From Actinomycetes bacterium (GTDB lineage: Bacteria > Actinomycetota > Acidimicrobiia > Acidimicrobiales > RAAP-2), in contig JAKADK010000005.1 of assembly GCA_021820665.1 (NCBI GenBank), forward strand, positions 1 through 64,000: a DNA stretch of 64,000 nt, in the 5' to 3' direction. The position numbers and the translations under genes are program-made. Positions 29,945 to 38,266 of this stretch are shown piece after piece (position 1 is the first letter of the stretch; every line of letters starts with the position of its first letter). Below the pieces are notes generated by a model that was not told the DNA's origin, did not search any database, and worked only from the letters and a program-made list of their open reading frames with translations.

Positions 29945-32640
29945 AGCGGACGGCCGACGAGGTCGACGAGCCATCCCGAGCGCCCGGCCGTGGTGACCTC
30001 GATGGGTTCCCCGCCAGGGTTGCAGACGCGGACCTCGAGGACCCCGCCGGAGCGCCGGACCGCGGCAACCTCTGCTCCCTCCACGGCGAGGGCGTGGCCT
30101 CGCTCCGGTCGCTCCCCTCCGCCGAACGACGTGAGGGTGACGAGGGGCAAGAAGGCGTCGTCGGCCAGCGCGGACGGGTTGCAGGGCCCCCGCTGCACGC
30201 CGTAGGAGAGCTCGACGGGACCGAGCCGTTGGGGCCCCTCGAGCGGGAGGAGGGGTCCGGCGGGGAGCGGACGGTTGGCCATCCCGAGGCGCGAGAGCAT
30301 GCCGGTTGCCCGGAGCACCGTGAGCGCCAGCGTTCGGGCGCCGCGACCGTCGGCACCGTCGGAGTCGACGTCGACCAGCTCGTACTCGACGACCCCGTCG
30401 TGGACGACCGTCAGGTCTCCGGCGGAGACGAAGTGGCGGGCGGGGAAGGTGGGGAGGCCGACCTCCTCCGGTCGTCCCTCGGCGGTGAGCCCCCGGGAGA
30501 CGGTGGCAAAGGCGCTGCCCGCCTCGGAGTGGTCGGCCGGCTCGGGCAGGGGGAGGTGGACGCGCAGGCGGTGGTCCCGTGACGGGTTCACGAACGCCGT
30601 CCGCACGCGCACCAGGCGCTCGTCGGCCCGCATCTCGACCGTCGTCGTCACCTCGACGGAGCGGTGGCCGACGCGTGCTTGCGAGTGGGGGTCCACGTGG
30701 TCGGGCCAGTCGTAGACGGCGACGACGACGGCGGTGGCCCGGACGGGTCCGCGCTCATGCACCGCCACCGAGGCCGACACCGGGTCTCCGACCGTCGAGT
30801 CGTGGGCCGGCGGCGAGTAGTTGTACGTGTCGCCGAAGTCGCCTTCGTCAACCAGCTTCCCGTACCCCACCGTGCCGTCCAGGGAGAAGGTGCCGGTGGC
30901 GGCGTCCAGCTCGACGCGCACGAGGCCGTTGTCGAGCGCGACACGGCGTTCCTGCTCTGAGACGGACACCGGGTGGCGCAGCGGGGCGGGGTCGAAGGGC
31001 ACCCATCCGAACCCCGGCACGCCGGCGATCCGGGCCAGCACCCGTCGGACGGGCGGCTGGTCAAGGTGCACGCGCACCGGGAGCTGGTCGTCGCCCTCGA
31101 GGAGGGAGAGCAGTTCCCGTTTCAGCTCGTCGATGCCGAACCCGTCGCGCTCCTCGGGACCGATCGTGATCCGCACGTCGACCCCGGTGTCGTCGCTCCC
31201 GAGCACGACGTCGGTCACGTAGGTGTCGGCGTCGAGGCGGGTGCCGTGCACGAGGCCGAGCAGGGACCGGACGGTGCCCGCATCGAGGGCGATCGAGCCG
31301 GGAAGGCCGGCCCGCTCGCTCAGGACCTGGACGGTGGCATCCGGGGCGCCGGTGGCGACCACGACGGACTCCACCATCCCAGAGCGCGTCCGCGCTGCCG
31401 GATTGACCACGTAGATTCCCGCCTTCTCCATGGACGCCCCGAGGGCATCGAGCGCCTCACCGGTCAGCGTCTCGCCGATCTGGCGTGCCTCTGCGTAGCG
31501 GTGGAGGACGGTGCCGACCACGTCGTCGGCGGAGCAGGCGCAGACGGAGTCGTGGGCGGAGTTGTGGAGGAGGTGGCGCCAGGCCAGGGTGAGGAAGGGC
31601 TGCGGCCAGGCGTCGGGGGGCAAGAAGAGGGCGGAGAGCGGTTCGGCCAGGCGCTCGATGGCGCGCTCGGCCCGGCTGGCCGCCCGCTTCACGTCGTCCC
31701 GGTTCGAGGTGACGCCCATGAGCAGGTTGGCGCGGTACCCGGAGCGCAGCTCGCCACGGACGATCGGCAGCCCGGTCACCCGTCCCCCTGCCAGATAGGC
31801 AGGGAGGGACGTGATCTCGAGCGCCATCCGGTCCTGGTGGTGGCGGGCGCCGGCCACCACGCGGCCCAGCCATGGCTGGGGGGCCTGGTGGTCGGTCCCG
31901 TTCATGTAGAGCAGGGTGTCGTCGTCGGCCAGGAACGGCGCCGCGTCCTCCAGTGCGATCCCGAGGCGGCGGACGAGGGAGCCGACGTCGTCGGGGACGG
32001 CTGCGCCGTTGCCGTAGCCGAAGGGGAGGTACTCGGTCCGGACACGGGATCCGTCGGGGGCTTCCCACCAGAACGCGGTGGAGGTGACCGACGACGGGAC
32101 GCCCCGCCACACCACGGCGTGGTCGATCCCGGCCAGGGCCAGGAGCTGGGGCATTTGGGCGATGTGGCCGAACATGTCGGGCAGGTAGCCGACGGGCATC
32201 GCGCCGCCGAACGCCGCCGCCCGATCGATCCCCGTCTGGAGGTTCCGCACGATGGTCTCTCCGGAGACGAGGAACTCGTCCATGAGCACGTACCAGGGTC
32301 CGACCGTGATGCGGCCGGCGGCGCACAGCGCCCGGAGCCGTTCCTCGTTCTCGGGCCGAACGGCCAGGTAGTCGTCGACCACGGCGAGCTGCCCGTCGAG
32401 GAGGAACGACCGGTAGGACGGGTCGTGCTCGAGGAGGTCGAGCAGCTCGTCGACGACGCGGACGAGCTTGGCCCGGAAGGCCTGGAACGGGAGGTACCAC
32501 TCGCGGTCCCAATGGGTGTGGGGGACGATCGCCACCTTCCGGACGGCCGGTGGCCCGGGGTCGGGCGTCCCGGGGTCGACCAGTTCGGAGATCGGTGCCT
32601 CCCCGTCGCCGGCCGCCGGGTCGTGCCGGGTGTCGGTCAC
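29875..32640 (-). CDS. Alpha-mannosidase, glycoside hydrolase family 38
   Basis: Retaining alpha-mannosidase of 921 residues. The catalytic N-domain shows zinc ligands in PHTHWDREWY near residue 40, the nucleophile region GYLPDMFGH near 153 and HNSAHDSVCACS near 360. Large beta-sandwich domains fill the C-terminal half. There is no signal peptide, so it is likely cytoplasmic. GTG at 32640 overlaps the TGA of the small upstream gene (GTGA), showing a two-gene operon. Substrates may be mannosylglycerate-like or glycan oligosaccharides; not decidable. Confidence 0.93.
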   Translation of the reverse strand: MTDTRHDPAAGDGEAPISELVDPGTPDPGPPAVRKVAIVPHTHWDREWYLPFQAFRAKLVRVVDELLDLLEHDPSYRSFLLDGQLAVVDDYLAVRPENEERLRALCAAGRITVGPWYVLMDEFLVSGETIVRNLQTGIDRAAAFGGAMPVGYLPDMFGHIAQMPQLLALAGIDHAVVWRGVPSSVTSTAFWWEAPDGSRVRTEYLPFGYGNGAAVPDDVGSLVRRLGIALEDAAPFLADDDTLLYMNGTDHQAPQPWLGRVVAGARHHQDRMALEITSLPAYLAGGRVTGLPIVRGELRSGYRANLLMGVTSNRDDVKRAASRAERAIERLAEPLSALFLPPDAWPQPFLTLAWRHLLHNSAHDSVCACSADDVVGTVLHRYAEARQIGETLTGEALDALGASMEKAGIYVVNPAARTRSGMVESVVVATGAPDATVQVLSERAGLPGSIALDAGTVRSLLGLVHGTRLDADTYVTDVVLGSDDTGVDVRITIGPEERDGFGIDELKRELLSLLEGDDQLPVRVHLDQPPVRRVLARIAGVPGFGWVPFDPAPLRHPVSVSEQERRVALDNGLVRVELDAATGTFSLDGTVGYGKLVDEGDFGDTYNYSPPAHDSTVGDPVSASVAVHERGPVRATAVVVAVYDWPDHVDPHSQARVGHRSVEVTTTVEMRADERLVRVRTAFVNPSRDHRLRVHLPLPEPADHSEAGSAFATVSRGLTAEGRPEEVGLPTFPARHFVSAGDLTVVHDGVVEYELVDVDSDGADGRGARTLALTVLRATGMLSRLGMANRPLPAGPLLPLEGPQRLGPVELSYGVQRGPCNPSALADDAFLPLVTLTSFGGGERPERGHALAVEGAEVAAVRRSGGVLEVRVCNPGGEPIEVTTAGRSGWLVDLVGRPLYPFSGSFTLRGGGIATFRLDEG

Positions 32641-32891
32641 AGGTCGAGCGACCCGTGCTCGGCCTCCCATGCCTCGAGCGCCTCGACGAGGGCGGTGGCG
32701 GCCTCGGAAAGGGGCCGGTCCGGGTGGGCGCGGTGCTCGGCGTAGGTATCGGCTCCGAGGGACCGGAGGAGACCGTCCGCGGCTCGCCGAGCCTGGAGCG
32801 CGTCGAGCTTCGCCTGTCCCGCCCGCCCTGCCTCGGCCGCCTTGGCCAGACCGACGTCGGCCTGAGCTTTCAGGTTGTCCAGCAGACCCAT
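32637..32891 (-). CDS. Small helical hypothetical protein
   Basis: 84 residues starting MGLLDNLKAQADVGLAKAAE, largely amphipathic helix with Ala/Gly/Lys-rich N-terminal half. GAGG lies 8 bases upstream of the ATG at 32891. It is the first gene of a two-gene unit with the GH38 mannosidase. No family recognised; the N-terminal pattern recalls small actinobacterial proteins of unknown role. Confidence 0.8.
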   Translation of the reverse strand: MGLLDNLKAQADVGLAKAAEAGRAGQAKLDALQARRAADGLLRSLGADTYAEHRAHPDRPLSEAATALVEALEAWEAEHGSLDL

Positions 32892-32966
32892 GGTGTCGTC
32901 CTCGCTTCGCTGCCGTCGGTGCCGGCCGACCGTCTCACGGCCGCCACCCACGGGAGCTGCCGACCG

Positions 32967-32990
32967 GGGCAGGGCCGGCCGGCCCTGCCC
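32967..32990. promoter_or_regulatory. Perfect 24-bp palindrome in a divergent promoter region
   Basis: Arms GGGCAGGGCCGG and CCGGCCCTGCCC meet without a loop, flanked by near-identical CGGGAGCTGC and CGGGAGCAGC direct repeats. It lies upstream of both the small-protein/mannosidase unit and rpiB, so it cannot terminate either and may be an operator for a dimeric regulator. Confidence 0.5.
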
Positions 32991-33079
32991 GCACGGGAGC
33001 AGCGTAATCGGCCGCCTCGGTGGCGGCGGTGCCAGGGGGAGGGGAGGGCCGGCGTGCCGCCCCCCGAGAAACGGCACGG

Positions 33080-33085
33080 TACGCT
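33080..33085 (+). promoter_or_regulatory. -10 hexamer of leaderless rpiB promoter
   Basis: TACGCT, 7 bases, then ATG at 33093. No Shine-Dalgarno. Confidence 0.5.
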
Positions 33086-33092
33086 CCCGCCC

Positions 33093-33515
33093 ATGCGCAT
33101 CGCGCTCGGGACCGACGAGGTGAACCCCACGACCGAGTCGTTGGTGGCCTGGTTGGAGGAGCGGGGGCACCGTGTCGTCGAGGTGGCCCGGGGCGAGGAC
33201 TGGCCCGTCGTCGGCCGGCGGGTGGCCGAGGCGGTCGTCTCCGGTGGGTTCGACCGGGGCGTGGCCTGCTGCACGACGGGCACGGGGGTCTCCATCGCCG
33301 CCAACAAGGTGCCCGGTGCCCGCGCCGCGCTGTGCGTGGACGCGGCGACCGCAGCCGGCGCGCGCCGGTGGAACGACGCCAATATCGTCGCCCTCGGGCT
33401 CCGCCTCACCACCCCGGCCCTCGCCGCCGAGATCCTCGACGCCTTTCTCACCACCGAGCTGGACGCTTCGGAGTCGGCCCTCGTCGACCAGGTCGAGGGC
33501 GACCCCGGCCGGTGA
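33093..33515 (+). CDS. rpiB: Ribose-5-phosphate isomerase B family protein
   Basis: RpiB/LacAB-type sugar-phosphate isomerase that interconverts ribose-5-phosphate and ribulose-5-phosphate. The 140 residues include MRIALGTDEVNP, ACCTTGTGVSIAANK with the active-site cysteine and phosphate/ring-opening loop, ARAALCVDAATA and WNDANIVALGLRL. The usual N-terminal D-H substrate motif (GxDHAG) is changed to GTDEVN, so the substrate may differ from ribose-5-phosphate. It overlaps rnhB by GTGA. Confidence 0.85.
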   Translation: MRIALGTDEVNPTTESLVAWLEERGHRVVEVARGEDWPVVGRRVAEAVVSGGFDRGVACCTTGTGVSIAANKVPGARAALCVDAATAAGARRWNDANIVALGLRLTTPALAAEILDAFLTTELDASESALVDQVEGDPGR

Positions 33516-34261
33516 GCCCTGCCCCCCGGCGGGACCTCCGGCCGTCCGTCCCCGACGACGGCCACGAGCACCGGGTACGCGCGTCGGGATGCGCGGTCGT
33601 CGCCGGCCTCGACGAGGTGGGCCGGGGCGCGTGGGCGGGCCCGCTCACGGTCGGGGTGGTCGTCATGCCGGCTGCGGGTCGCCCGCCGGAAGGGGTCCGC
33701 GACTCCAAGCTGCTCTCCGAGCAGCGGCGTGAGGCCCTCTACCCGGGGATCGTCGCATGGTGCGACGGCTGGGCGGTCGGTCACGCCACCCCGGCGGAGT
33801 GCGACCGCTGGGGGATGGCCCATGCCCTGGCGCTGGCGGCCCGGCGGGCGCTCGGTGCCCTGGACCGCCTTCCCGACGCCCTGCTCGTCGACGGGACGGT
33901 GGACTTCGTCACCGCTCCTGTCGGGGCGGGGAACAGCGACGGCAGCGGGACGGGCGACGGGAGCGGGACGGGCGCCGGCAGCGCCCGGATGGCGGGCGCC
34001 GGCAGCGCCGTCGTGACTCCGGTGGTAGAGACGGTGGTCGGCGGGGACCGTCGATGTGTCTCGATCGCGGCGGCATCGATCGTCGCCAAAGTCACCCGCG
34101 ATCGGATCATGCGCTCGCTCGACGCGTCCTTCCCTGCCTTCGACTTCGCGTCGAACAAGGGCTACCCGGCGCCGGCGCACCGCCGGGCGCTGGCCGGGTA
34201 CGGGCTGACCGCCGTGCACCGGCGTTCGTGGTCCTACGTCGCCGGCCTTCCGTACCGCTGA
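33512..34261 (+). CDS. rnhB: Ribonuclease HII
   Basis: Removes RNA and misincorporated ribonucleotides from DNA. GTG 33512 overlaps the rpiB stop, giving 249 residues. Catalytic DEVGRGAWAGPL, RDSKLLSE, the VDGTVDF acidic position and IAAASIVAKVTRDR are present, ending with YPAPAHRRALAGYGLTAVHRRSW. A Gly/Ser/Thr-rich insert of about 27 residues (GSGTGDGSGTGAGS) breaks the loop before the AASIVAKV segment, which is unusual. Confidence 0.93.
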   Translation: MSPAPRRDLRPSVPDDGHEHRVRASGCAVVAGLDEVGRGAWAGPLTVGVVVMPAAGRPPEGVRDSKLLSEQRREALYPGIVAWCDGWAVGHATPAECDRWGMAHALALAARRALGALDRLPDALLVDGTVDFVTAPVGAGNSDGSGTGDGSGTGAGSARMAGAGSAVVTPVVETVVGGDRRCVSIAAASIVAKVTRDRIMRSLDASFPAFDFASNKGYPAPAHRRALAGYGLTAVHRRSWSYVAGLPYR

Positions 34262-34282
34262 GCGCTGCCGGGAGGCCGGCGG

Positions 34283-35512
34283 TCAGGCGGGAGCCGGCTC
34301 CTTGGGAAGCCCGAGCACGCGCTCGCCGATGATGTTGTGCATCACCTCGTCGCTCCCTCCGGCGATGCGCATGCCGGGCACGCCGAGGACGTACTGGGCC
34401 CAGGCGTAGGTCCCCCACCGGCCACCGTCGGCGACGAGCTCGACGCCGAGCAGGGACGCGAGGGCCTCGCTCGAGCGGAGCATGTTGGCGGTGAGGGTGA
34501 GCTTGCCGATCGACATCTCCGGTCCGGGGAGCTGGCCGGCGGCCAGCTTCGCCGATGCCCGGGCGTTGGTGTAGGAGGCGACGCGTTCGTGGATCACCAG
34601 ATCGGCGAGCTGCTGGCGGACGAGCGGGTCGCCCGAGCGCCCCTGAGCGCGGGCGAGCTCGATCAGGCGAGTCGTGATCGGTGGGCCGACACCGCCTCCG
34701 CCGCCCCCGATCGCCGATCGCTCGTTCATCAGCGTCGTGAGGGCGACGGTCCATCCGCCGTTCACGTCGCCCAGCCGGTGGGTGTCGGGGATCCGGACGT
34801 CGGTGAAGAAGACCTCGTTGAACGAGGCTCCTCCGGTCATCTGCCGGAGCGGCCGCACCTCGACACCCGGTGCGTGCATGTCCACGACGAACCCGGTCAG
34901 TCCCCGATGCTTCGGGAGGTTCGGGTCGGTGCGGCAGATGATCTCCCCGATGTCGGCGAGGTGGGCGCCCGAGGTCCACACCTTCTGCCCGTTGACCACC
35001 CATTCGTCGCCGTCGCGTTCGGCCCGGGTCTGGAGCGACGCCAGGTCGGAGCCGGCGCCGGGTTCGGAGAAGAGCTGGCAGGCCACGATGTCGCCGCGGT
35101 GCATCGGCCCGAGCGTTGCTCGCCGGACCTCCTCGGTGGCGTGGGCCTCGATGGTGGGCGCCACCATGCCCAGGCCGATCCCGAAGACGGACTGGGACGG
35201 GGTGCGGTACTCCGCGGCCACGGACTGGTAGACCCGCTCGAAGGACCGGGGAAGGCCCCTGCCGCCATAGGCGACGAGGCCGCTCAGGTACCCGAAACCG
35301 GCGTCGTAGACGGTGCGGGCCCAGGCCTGGGCGTCGGCCAGGGCGGCGCGCTCTTCGGCCAGGGTGTGCTCGGGGAACAGCGCCACGGCATCCGATCCTT
35401 CCCCCCAGACGAAGGACTCTTCGACCCGCCGCTCCGCGTGGGCATCCAGGAACGCACGGACCTCCTCGCGGAACTCGGCCTCGTCCATCTCCGGCGTGCT
35501 GCCATTGCCCAT
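34283..35512 (-). CDS. Acyl-CoA dehydrogenase
   Basis: FAD enzyme for the first step of beta-oxidation or a related degradation. The 409-residue protein has CQLFSEPGAGSDLASLQTRA, WVVNGQKVWTSGAH, and the C-terminal MRIAGGSDEVMHNIIGERVLG, all typical. A run of Gly (ERSAIGGGGGGVGPP) sits after the middle domain. The ATG at 35512 is 28 bases downstream of a TetR-type palindrome (35541-35552). Its substrate is unknown; the sequence resembles the long-chain/steroid-side FadE proteins of actinobacteria. Confidence 0.92.
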   Translation of the reverse strand: MGNGSTPEMDEAEFREEVRAFLDAHAERRVEESFVWGEGSDAVALFPEHTLAEERAALADAQAWARTVYDAGFGYLSGLVAYGGRGLPRSFERVYQSVAAEYRTPSQSVFGIGLGMVAPTIEAHATEEVRRATLGPMHRGDIVACQLFSEPGAGSDLASLQTRAERDGDEWVVNGQKVWTSGAHLADIGEIICRTDPNLPKHRGLTGFVVDMHAPGVEVRPLRQMTGGASFNEVFFTDVRIPDTHRLGDVNGGWTVALTTLMNERSAIGGGGGGVGPPITTRLIELARAQGRSGDPLVRQQLADLVIHERVASYTNARASAKLAAGQLPGPEMSIGKLTLTANMLRSSEALASLLGVELVADGGRWGTYAWAQYVLGVPGMRIAGGSDEVMHNIIGERVLGLPKEPAPA

Positions 35513-35540
35513 CGCCTGCGACCCCCTGATCGACGTTCTT

Positions 35541-35552
35541 GACCGATCGGTC
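35541..35552. promoter_or_regulatory. TetR-type operator upstream of the acyl-CoA dehydrogenase gene
   Basis: GACCGATCGGTC is a perfect 12-bp palindrome within TTGACCGATCGGTCTA, 28 bases before the start codon. This is the kind of site bound by TetR-family fatty-acid regulators. No TetR gene is in the window. Confidence 0.6.
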
Positions 35553-35624
35553 TAGATGGGGCGAGCGTATCCGGCCGCCGGGGTGCGCGTCACGTCGTAC
35601 GCCGGTGCCGGCCCGGGCGCGGGC

Positions 35625-37031
35625 TCAGGTCCGCTCCTCGCCCACGTGCAGCGGCGGGATCGTGCCGGGCCCGGACGGGAAGTCCACCACCGGGCCGGCT
35701 CGTTCCACCTCTCCACGGGGTACCGACCCGGCACGTGGGTCTGGCGATCGATGTGCCTCGACCGCGGCGGCGATCCGCCGCCGGCCGAGGGCAAACGGCG
35801 CGCAGGCCACGACGAACACGGCCCCGGGGATGGCCAGCACGATGCCCGGGGCCAGCACTGCGACCAGGGCACCCCAGCCGATGCTGGCGAGCCCCATCGC
35901 TCCGGTGGTGAGCGAGAGCTGGACGCTGGCGACGCGGCCGCGCATCGAGTCGTCCGCGACGCCCTGGCTCGCCGAGTAGATGGCGGCCATGAACACCGCC
36001 TGAGCGGCACCGGCGGCGGCCGAGGAGACGACGTCTACCCCGAACTGGTGCACGAGGCCCAGGCTGACCAGGGGGAGCCCGCTCATGAGCCCGGAGGCGA
36101 CGAGGAGGGGTACGACGGGCAGGCGCCGGCCCCATCGCATCATGAGGAGTGGTCCGAGGACGGAGCCGAACCCGAAGGACGCCAGTAGCAGCCCGTAGGC
36201 CCCGGCATTGCCTCTGAGGTTGGCGGTCGCCACCGCCGGGAGGATCCCGATGCTGGCCATGGTCAGGCTGCAGTGCAGGCCCACCCAAACCAGGAGCGTT
36301 CCCAGGGGCGCGCGGCGTCGCACGTAGACCAGGCCTTCGCCGATCGGGGCCAGGACGCCGGGCCGCCCGGCACCGCGCTCGGGCGTGCGCACCGAGTGAC
36401 GGGTGCGCCAGAACATCGCCACCCCGACCACGTAGAAGGACGAGCACACCAAGAACGCCGCCCCCGGTCCCGCCGCGGTGAGCACGACGGTACCGAGGGC
36501 CGGCCCGGTGAGCTCGGCGCCCTGCTGGGCGATCCGGGCCGTCATGCTGGCGTTGAGGAGCCGCCGCGGCCCGACGATCTCGGGAACCATCGCCTGCCAG
36601 GCCGGCCCCTGGACGGAGTTGCCGATGCCGACCGCGGCGGCAACCACGAGGAGGTTCGTGAGGTCGAGCCGTCCGGTCACGGTCAACCATGCGGCTGTGC
36701 TGCACGCGGAGGCATTGACCAGCTGGCCGGTCGTCGCCATGAGGGCACGGTTGTGGCGGTCGGCCACGCTCCCGGCGAAGAGCCCGAAGAACATCGACGG
36801 CACGAGCAGGAACATGCTCACGAGGCTCGGCCACACCGAGGAATGGCCGCCGAGCCGGTAGGCCTCCCATCCGGCGACGAGGAGAACGGCGAAGCGTCCC
36901 GAGTTGCCGCTCAGGACACCGGCCGCCACCCACCGGAACGGCACGATCCGGAGCGATGCGAACATTCCGCCGCCGATCGGCGGGGGGATGTCGCCCGGCA
37001 GGCGCCCGTCGTCGAGGGCCGACGGCGTCAT
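35625..37031 (-). CDS. Major facilitator superfamily transporter
   Basis: Membrane transporter of 468 residues with about twelve membrane segments, of the enterobactin-exporter-like/DUF894 branch. It contains LFAGSVADRHNRALM, the loop motif between helices 2 and 3, and the PAWQAMVPEIVGPRRLLNASM segment typical of this branch. The ATG at 37031 has AGG upstream. The substrate is unknown. It is divergent from the DMT transporter. Confidence 0.88.
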   Translation of the reverse strand: MTPSALDDGRLPGDIPPPIGGGMFASLRIVPFRWVAAGVLSGNSGRFAVLLVAGWEAYRLGGHSSVWPSLVSMFLLVPSMFFGLFAGSVADRHNRALMATTGQLVNASACSTAAWLTVTGRLDLTNLLVVAAAVGIGNSVQGPAWQAMVPEIVGPRRLLNASMTARIAQQGAELTGPALGTVVLTAAGPGAAFLVCSSFYVVGVAMFWRTRHSVRTPERGAGRPGVLAPIGEGLVYVRRRAPLGTLLVWVGLHCSLTMASIGILPAVATANLRGNAGAYGLLLASFGFGSVLGPLLMMRWGRRLPVVPLLVASGLMSGLPLVSLGLVHQFGVDVVSSAAAGAAQAVFMAAIYSASQGVADDSMRGRVASVQLSLTTGAMGLASIGWGALVAVLAPGIVLAIPGAVFVVACAPFALGRRRIAAAVEAHRSPDPRAGSVPRGEVERAGPVVDFPSGPGTIPPLHVGEERT

Positions 37032-37279
37032 GGCCCGACCTGGCGGCGAAGGCGGTCGCCACGTCTCCGGACCGGCGGGGTCGCGGTCGCCATCGTCACG
37101 GTGGGATGGTACCGGACGCCACGCGTGCCGGCCTCGTCGAAGTCGGCCGCGTCGGGCATGGCCGATCCCCGGTCATGGTGCCTGCGACCGTTGCCGGCGC
37201 GGCGAGGTCGAGCGAGCTCCCCACCAGCCGGCTGGCGTTCAGGAACGCCGAGGCGAGACCGATCGGCTAGAACGTTTCG

Positions 37280-37327
37280 GTGCACTGCGACCGAACGGGG
37301 CGCGCCCTGCCAGCCGGTCTCCGCTGA
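37280..37327 (+). CDS. Possible 15-codon leader peptide before the DMT transporter
   Basis: GTG at 37280 opens V-H-C-D-R-T-G-R-A-L-P-A-G-L-R and stops at TGA 37325-37327, overlapping the transporter ATG as TGATG. TAGAAC lies 6 bases before the GTG, a poor -10. The downstream gene has no clear ribosome site. Confidence 0.25.
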   Translation: MHCDRTGRALPAGLR

Positions 37328-38259
37328 TGGCGTTCCTCCTCGCCGCCGTGGCCTCGTTCTCGAACGCGCTGAGCGCCGTCTTCCAGCGGATCGGGCTGCA
37401 CGGCGCCCCCGAGGCGTCGAGCATGCGTCTCAGCCTCATGGCCCACGCCCTGCGGCGACCGATCTGGTTCGCCGGTCTCGGCCTCACCGCGTTCGGCTTC
37501 GTGTGCCAGGCGGTGGCGCTCCGGTTCGGGCAGCTCAGCTCGGTGCAGCTCGTCGTCACCACGGAGCTGCTCTTCCTCGTCCTCATCCTGTGGGGGTGGT
37601 TCCGCTACCGGCTCACCTGGCGGGACTGGGCCGGGGTGCCGGCCTCGATCGCCGGGCTGACCGCGTTCTTGCTCCTGGCCCGGCCCGGCGGCGGCAACGT
37701 CGTCCCCCGCTTCGGTGACTGGCTGGTCGTGTTCGCCGCTGTCGGCGGCGTCGTGGTCGTGGCGGTCGCCCTGGCGCAACTCGGCCCCCGGTGGTTCCGG
37801 GCCGCCATGTTCGGGACGGCGGGTTCGGTGCTCTTCGCCCTCAGCGCGGCGCTGACGAAGGTGTCCACCACGCTGGTCACGCACGGATGGGGACACCTCT
37901 TCGGGAACTGGGAGCCCTACACGCTGCTCGGGACAGGCCTCGTCGGGCTCTTCCTGGCCCAGAACGCGTACCACGCCGGTCCGATCACCGCCTCGCAGTC
38001 GACGCTCACCATGGTGGACCCGGTGGCCAGCGTCGTGATCGGGATCCGGCTGTTCGGCGACCATCTGCATGCGGCGGGGTGGCTGGCCCCGCTGGAGGCG
38101 GTGGCGTTGGTGGTCATGCTGGGCGGAGTCTTCCTTCTGTCGCAGTCGCCGCTGGTCGCCGGGGCAAAGGACGAGACCGGGTCGAGCGACGCCCTGACCC
38201 GCCAACCCAGCCGCCGGCGCCGGGAGGCGGCGGCCGGCTCGGCTGAGCGGGTGCCCTAA
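37327..38259 (+). CDS. DMT/EamA-type membrane transporter
   Basis: Ten-helix transporter of the drug/metabolite superfamily, 310 residues, with two EamA-like repeats. The start MAFLLAAVASFSNALSAVFQ and LGQLSSVQLVVTTELLF resemble the NIPA/DUF803-like group. The basic C-terminus (RRRREAAAG) is cytoplasmic. ATG 37327 is the first start of the hydrophobic domain; starts upstream add a non-hydrophobic, unsupported extension. Converges on the SDR gene with 7 bases between. Confidence 0.85.
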   Translation: MAFLLAAVASFSNALSAVFQRIGLHGAPEASSMRLSLMAHALRRPIWFAGLGLTAFGFVCQAVALRFGQLSSVQLVVTTELLFLVLILWGWFRYRLTWRDWAGVPASIAGLTAFLLLARPGGGNVVPRFGDWLVVFAAVGGVVVVAVALAQLGPRWFRAAMFGTAGSVLFALSAALTKVSTTLVTHGWGHLFGNWEPYTLLGTGLVGLFLAQNAYHAGPITASQSTLTMVDPVASVVIGIRLFGDHLHAAGWLAPLEAVALVVMLGGVFLLSQSPLVAGAKDETGSSDALTRQPSRRRREAAAGSAERVP

Positions 38260-38266
38260 CGGTCCG

